DNA from: a virus | DNA length: 31,110 nt | Reading direction: 5' to 3' (one strand) | IMG/VR virus record: IMGVR_UViG_3300005045_000019 | Coordinates: 1-31,110 of that record | In this document: in pieces, positions 28,536-31,110 of the stretch | Layout of the letters: every line of letters starts with the position of its first letter | Numbering within the stretch: the stretch's first letter is position 1 | Position numbers and translations under genes: made by a program | The notes under the pieces: generated by a model | The model's database searches: none | What the model saw: the letters and a program-made list of their open reading frames with translations, nothing else | What the model was told of the DNA's origin: nothing

Positions 28536-29124
28536 TTTGAGCCTCCAGCCAGTCCTTAGCCTTTTTGTAAACGGATGCGCGCATTGTTTCCAGCGACTCG
28601 CACCCGGCCTTTTTCAGAAACTCCGCTGCCACATCCTCGCGTCCGGCCAGAATATCGGTCAGCACGGTTACTTGATCGACGGTGATGTATTCGATAGGCT
28701 CATCTTGTCGCTGTTCAGTGCGTGCTGCTTGCATTGCCAGCGGCTTGACCGTGTACGGCTTACGGACAGCCTTAGAAACCGTCAGAGCAACCGTTACAGG
28801 CGCGCTGATGTGTGACATTTCCGCTATGCGAATCCCGCCCACGTCTACCCCGCCGAAACGCACCTTTTCATCACGGTACAGCGTCATGCTGCGCCCGACG
28901 TATGCGGCCCCGTCATTTCCCCACAGCATTACCATGATGCGGCGCATGCCCTTCGATGGCTTGTATGGCTTCCCGTCGTCACCTTGGTAATGTACGGCAA
29001 CCGGCTGATCGCCGGCCAGCAACGAGACTTTCGTAACCGTTATTGTTATCGGCCCAGCAATAAGCGAATCTGCATTCAACTGATCCGTTTTAGGCTGTAT
29101 CGTTTTTGACAGGTCAATGCTCAT
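28528..29124 (-). CDS. recombination-region phage protein, unknown function
   Basis: A 198-residue protein starting MSIDLSKTIQPKTDQLNADSLI. Residues about 20-125 form a beta-rich domain with conserved-looking YKPSKGMRRIMVMLWGND and AAYVGRSMTLYRDEKVRFGGVDVGGIRIAEMSHI. A helical C-terminal part follows (DQVTVLTDILAGREDVAAEFLKKAG). I recall this arrangement in phage recombination regions near exonuclease genes, but its role is not established to my knowledge. A single-strand DNA binding role is possible. It overlaps the next gene downstream by eight bases and the previous gene by four. Confidence 0.75.
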   Translation of the reverse strand: MSIDLSKTIQPKTDQLNADSLIAGPITITVTKVSLLAGDQPVAVHYQGDDGKPYKPSKGMRRIMVMLWGNDGAAYVGRSMTLYRDEKVRFGGVDVGGIRIAEMSHISAPVTVALTVSKAVRKPYTVKPLAMQAARTEQRQDEPIEYITVDQVTVLTDILAGREDVAAEFLKKAGCESLETMRASVYKKAKDWLEAQND

Positions 29125-29318
29125 GCCAACACCTCACCAGCCGTTTCAACCTCGACGCCTGACTTTGTGAGAGCTATCAGGTCGCATTGTGTAGCAACCC
29201 CGGCAAAGATGGTATCCCTTGCAACGTGCGAGACGGCCTGTGCCTTGTTTGTGGCCTCCACGAGCCTTGTAGTTGCGCCCATCGTTACCGCGTAAATCCG
29301 TTTATGTGCTGTTGCCAT
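29121..29318 (-). CDS. small phage protein near recombination genes
   Basis: A 65-residue protein. The start at 29318 (MATAHKRIYAVTMGATTRLVEATNKAQAV) is supported by GGAGA five bases upstream. The pattern RIYAVTxGxxTRLVEAxNxAQAVxHVAR is a small alpha/beta domain seen in phage early operons, function unknown. The C-terminal half has FAGVATQCDLIALTKSGVEVE. It overlaps the next gene as ATGA and follows the long untranslated leader and RNA element. It is the first gene after the RNA switch and so would be the first one controlled by it. Confidence 0.75.
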   Translation of the reverse strand: MATAHKRIYAVTMGATTRLVEATNKAQAVSHVARDTIFAGVATQCDLIALTKSGVEVETAGEVLA

Positions 29319-29555
29319 ATTGTTCTCCTTGTTGGTTAATATCACTCAAAGCTTCCCCCTACCCATTAAAGGGCAAAGGAAGTATCACTCCTCAAAAGAG
29401 GATGCACATGCTAACTTTCGTTAGTCCCCGGACGTGTACATTCAGCGAGTCCATCGGATTTTAGGAATTGCACCTTGCCATTTCTGGCTACCGATACCGT
29501 TTGATTCCGCGCTGCCCGGTTAGGCCCTTGATACGCTCGGAGTGCGGCGCACACG
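29319..29555 (-). other. non-coding leader between RNA element and the next gene
   Basis: No convincing gene is present here. Two small hairpins with GAAA loops occur on the minus strand (GCCA-GAAA-TGGC near 29480, and CTAAC-GAAA-GTTAG near 29415). A hairpin TCCTC-TTTT-GAGGA (about 29390-29405) and arms CTTCC/GGAAG (about 29352-29382) also occur. The stretch looks like a structured 5' untranslated region. Confidence 0.4.
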
Positions 29556-29713
29556 AAAAAGCCCCAGTAGGTTGAGAACTGTTTGATCGTCGGATAAGCG
29601 GATTCTCGGCGGAGACGTTTTTTGCTTATCCGGCACAGTTCCCAAGCTGATGGGGCTTTGCCTACGTCTCCGCCAATTACCGCAAACTCGAACCGATCAA
29701 AATTCGTGAGTGC
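29556..29713 (-). ncRNA. bistable structured RNA with intrinsic terminator
   Basis: A minus-strand RNA of about 158 bases is predicted between a strong promoter and a U-run (29560-29556). Fold 1 pairs 29659-29651 with 29566-29558 (9 bp), 29641-29635 with 29582-29576 (7 bp), and 29632-29624 with 29599-29591 (9 bp), all perfect and nested, and it is followed by U5 as in a terminator. Fold 2 pairs 29674-29664 with 29618-29608 (11 bp) and 29701-29694 with 29589-29582 (8 bp), plus two short helices (GCGG/CCGC, TCG/CGA). The 29599-29591 arm is used in both, so the folds exclude each other, or they combine as a pseudoknot. No known RNA family is recognised. Confidence 0.75.
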
Positions 29714-29719
29714 GGAGCA

Positions 29720-29749
29720 ATTATAATACGCATTATTCACTTTGGTCAA
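29720..29749 (-). promoter_or_regulatory. strong sigma70 promoter for the RNA element
   Basis: On the minus strand TTGACC (29749-29744), an 18-base spacer and a perfect TATAAT (29725-29720). It lies at the very end of the exonuclease gene, whose stop codon is between the two hexamers. The start site is near 29713. Confidence 0.7.
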
Positions 29750-30500
29750 CTCTTCCGAAACAAAAACGCTCTTTGTTCCCCGGCATGTCAATATCGAAAC
29801 GCTGCAAAGCCGCCGAATCGCCCGCATCCATCGAAATTTCCTCGTCGAAAATCTTGCGTTCAGTCAGAATCATACCGCGTGAGTTTTGCTGATAACGCTC
29901 GATCACCTCGCATACCTGCTCCTCGAACGCCGTTGCCGCGCTGATGATGGCCGACTGCATAACCTGGTCGGCATATACTCGCTTAACGAACATTGGCAGC
30001 CCGCCTGAATACGACACAAAGTCAATCCACTCGCGTTCCGACACCATCAGGCCAGTTTGCAATTGCAGGACGTATTCAGCCGGAACTTCACCCGACACAA
30101 TCGTTTCAATCTGATACTTCTGTTTGCGCGACTTGATTTCGATCAGACCAGTATGCCCAATCAGTGCGTCAGGAGAATATCCAAGCGTGAAGCCGTGCGC
30201 ATCGTTCGTTATGAATCCGCATTCAATCGTCTCTGCGTAGTGCTTCCCGTACAGGATGCGCGCCTCTATCTCGTCGAAGTTGCCGCGCATCATATCGTCA
30301 CCAACATACGACGGTTCGACGTACCCGCTGATACGCTGTGCGGCTATCTCATTCACATGCGCCCGGCTCTTGTCGTTCTTGGCATATTGCAGCTTACCCG
30401 GCGTGACTACGTGCTTCATTTCAGATGCGGTTAGAGTACCCATCCGAGCAGCGAGCCAAATATCTGATCCTTGTATCATCTCTGCGTAAATCTTCAGCAT
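29733..30500 (-). CDS. YqaJ-type / lambda-like exonuclease
   Basis: A 255-residue alkaline exonuclease of the PD-(D/E)xK fold that digests one DNA strand for single-strand annealing recombination. The N-terminus has QGSDIWLAARMGTLTASEM (Q-G-S-x-x-W, then G-x-x-T-A-S). The active site is visible: GYSPDALIG with Asp111, then GLIEIKSRK with Glu121 and Lys123. The LQLQTGLMVSEREW helix follows. GGAG lies eight bases before the ATG. It overlaps the upstream gene by seven bases. A recombinase partner of the RecT/Beta type is not seen in this window. The promoter for the RNA element lies in its 3' end. Confidence 0.93.
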   Translation of the reverse strand: MLKIYAEMIQGSDIWLAARMGTLTASEMKHVVTPGKLQYAKNDKSRAHVNEIAAQRISGYVEPSYVGDDMMRGNFDEIEARILYGKHYAETIECGFITNDAHGFTLGYSPDALIGHTGLIEIKSRKQKYQIETIVSGEVPAEYVLQLQTGLMVSEREWIDFVSYSGGLPMFVKRVYADQVMQSAIISAATAFEEQVCEVIERYQQNSRGMILTERKIFDEEISMDAGDSAALQRFDIDMPGNKERFCFGRVDQSE

Positions 30501-30697
30501 GCTTTTTTCTCCATTTCATCGTGCCATTCTTCCGAACTAATCCCGCATTCTTCGCACACCAATTCATTTTCAATGCATGGGTTGCATGGTGGTGATAAAT
30601 TGCAGCTACAATTTTCTACAGGTGGAAATTGGAAACTCCCTACGCAACCATCCAATTTGCATAACTGTCCCTCTTCTGGATATTCAATCTTTAGCAT
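30494..30697 (-). CDS. cysteine-rich zinc-binding microprotein
   Basis: A 67-residue protein. The start at 30697 (MLKIEYPEEGQLC) is chosen because GGGGGAG directly precedes it. A longer GTG start lacks such a site. Cysteines occur as KLDGCVG, VENCSCNLSPPCNPC and CEECG, enough to bind one or two zinc ions. Similar small proteins occur in phage early operons without known function. It overlaps the upstream gene by seven bases and the exonuclease gene by seven, so it is tightly coupled. Confidence 0.75.
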   Translation of the reverse strand: MLKIEYPEEGQLCKLDGCVGSFQFPPVENCSCNLSPPCNPCIENELVCEECGISSEEWHDEMEKKAC

Positions 30698-31005
30698 GTC
30701 TCCCCCGCCGCGAAAGTAAGGCACTGAAGTTGCCTGATCTTGTCGTTGTTGGCTTCGACCTTCACGAACGCTTCGGCCTGAATTTTCTTGTTCTGCTCTT
30801 TCAGCGACTCGATCATTGAGCCAGACAGGAATTCATTCGATGGGCGTTCGACTAAAGGAACATCAATTTCAATTTCCTGCAACAGCAAATGAGTCGGATA
30901 ATATTCTTTTGGATAACTAATCGTTGAAATTATCGCTTTTTGAAGCTTCGGCAATTGGTATGAATTCATATCCCAGTAGTAATACAATTTTATGCGTGTT
31001 TTCAT
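30691..31005 (-). CDS. phage early protein, unknown function
   Basis: A 104-residue protein starting MKTRIKLYYYWDMNSYQLPK, with AGGGG ahead of the ATG. It has an aromatic beta-rich first half (IKLYYYWDM, PTHLLLQEIEIDVPLVE) and a helical, charged second half (MIESLKEQNKKIQAEAFVKVEANNDKIRQLQCLT) with coiled-coil character. No family or catalytic motif is recognised. It overlaps the next gene by seven bases and follows the previous reading frame by about 30 bases. It could be a small DNA-binding or structural accessory protein of the recombination operon. Confidence 0.65.
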   Translation of the reverse strand: MKTRIKLYYYWDMNSYQLPKLQKAIISTISYPKEYYPTHLLLQEIEIDVPLVERPSNEFLSGSMIESLKEQNKKIQAEAFVKVEANNDKIRQLQCLTFAAGETC

Positions 31006-31037
31006 TTTCAGCCCCTAGTTAGTTGATAAATACGTGA

Positions 31038-31110
31038 TTATTTTTTAAGCAGAGGCAGGTTGTCGCAGGACAGATCGGTGCATGAGTCGAGAGCGGGCAG
31101 CGCGGCGAGT
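31038..31110 (-). CDS. C-terminal fragment of an unknown protein
   Basis: One minus-strand frame is open from the right edge to TAA at 31038-31040 and gives 23 residues (LAALPALDSCTDLSCDNLPL, then LKK). It lies in the operon direction 32 bases before the next start, so it is likely the 3' end of the upstream early gene. Too short to classify. Another frame ends at a similar place, so the call is uncertain. Confidence 0.35.
   Translation of the reverse strand, partial: LAALPALDSCTDLSCDNLPLLKK

Noticed and set aside
29556-29713. Retron ncRNA or IscB/TnpB guide RNA.
   Set aside because: No reverse transcriptase, IscB, TnpB or Cas-like nuclease lies nearby, and the arm order does not match the usual retron a1/a2 layout.
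29411-29827. A 138-codon open frame on the minus strand across the RNA element.
   Set aside because: It starts inside the exonuclease gene, lacks a ribosome-binding site at its internal starts and shows no recognised motif. The long perfect inverted repeats and the promoter-terminator layout explain the sequence better as RNA. Translation cannot be excluded.

Overview
This window is most of the genome of a tailed double-stranded DNA phage with a long, probably siphovirus-type tail, or a prophage or phage-plasmid of that kind. The host is Gram-negative and probably a proteobacterium. The evidence is an i-spanin/o-spanin pair (the second has a lipobox), perfect TTATNCACA DnaA boxes, and a tail tip made of DUF2460, DUF2163, NlpC/P60 and large hub proteins as in proteobacterial siphophages and gene transfer agents. 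No integrase, excisionase, tRNA or rRNA gene is visible, so lysogeny cannot be judged. Genes are cut at both window edges, so the genome continues (or is circular) there.

Layout. (1) 1-1.3 kb, minus strand: a truncated Gly-Asp/Tyr-repeat protein, a protein resembling DUF6948, a 59-residue protein, a candidate replication origin with three helically phased DnaA boxes, and a RepL-like winged-helix protein with a repeat-rich control region. (2) 1.3-1.9 kb: divergent control region without a convincing gene, with palindromes and a structured leader. (3) 1.9-26.1 kb, plus strand: the late operon. It runs through small zinc-ribbon proteins, terminase small and large subunits, portal, head morphogenesis protein, protease-scaffold fusion, major capsid protein, connector and completion proteins, tail tube, chaperones with a -1 frameshift, tape measure, four tail-tip proteins, fibre, then lysis genes (membrane protein, GH108 muramidase, holin-like protein, Rz, embedded Rz1). 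It ends at an intrinsic terminator with a UUCG loop at 26.1 kb. (4) 26.1-31.1 kb, minus strand: an early/recombination operon of tightly overlapping genes, including a YqaJ/lambda-type exonuclease and a RusA resolvase, with several tiny cysteine-rich proteins.

The most unusual element is at 29556-29713 on the minus strand. A near-consensus sigma70 promoter (TTGACC, 18 bp, TATAAT) is followed by RNA that can form two mutually exclusive long hairpins. One (arms of 9, 7 and 9 bp) abuts a U-run like an intrinsic terminator. The other (11 + 8 bp plus short extra helices) uses one arm of the terminator hairpin. This looks like a phage-encoded bistable RNA switch or small RNA between the exonuclease gene and the rest of its operon. 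A second RNA-level signal is a duplicated leader with a covarying hairpin before exactly two genes, the major capsid protein (8531-8579) and the tail tube protein (12045-12094). A six-blade LVIVD-like beta-propeller with low GC sits inside the tail hub protein and looks like an acquired host-recognition module.
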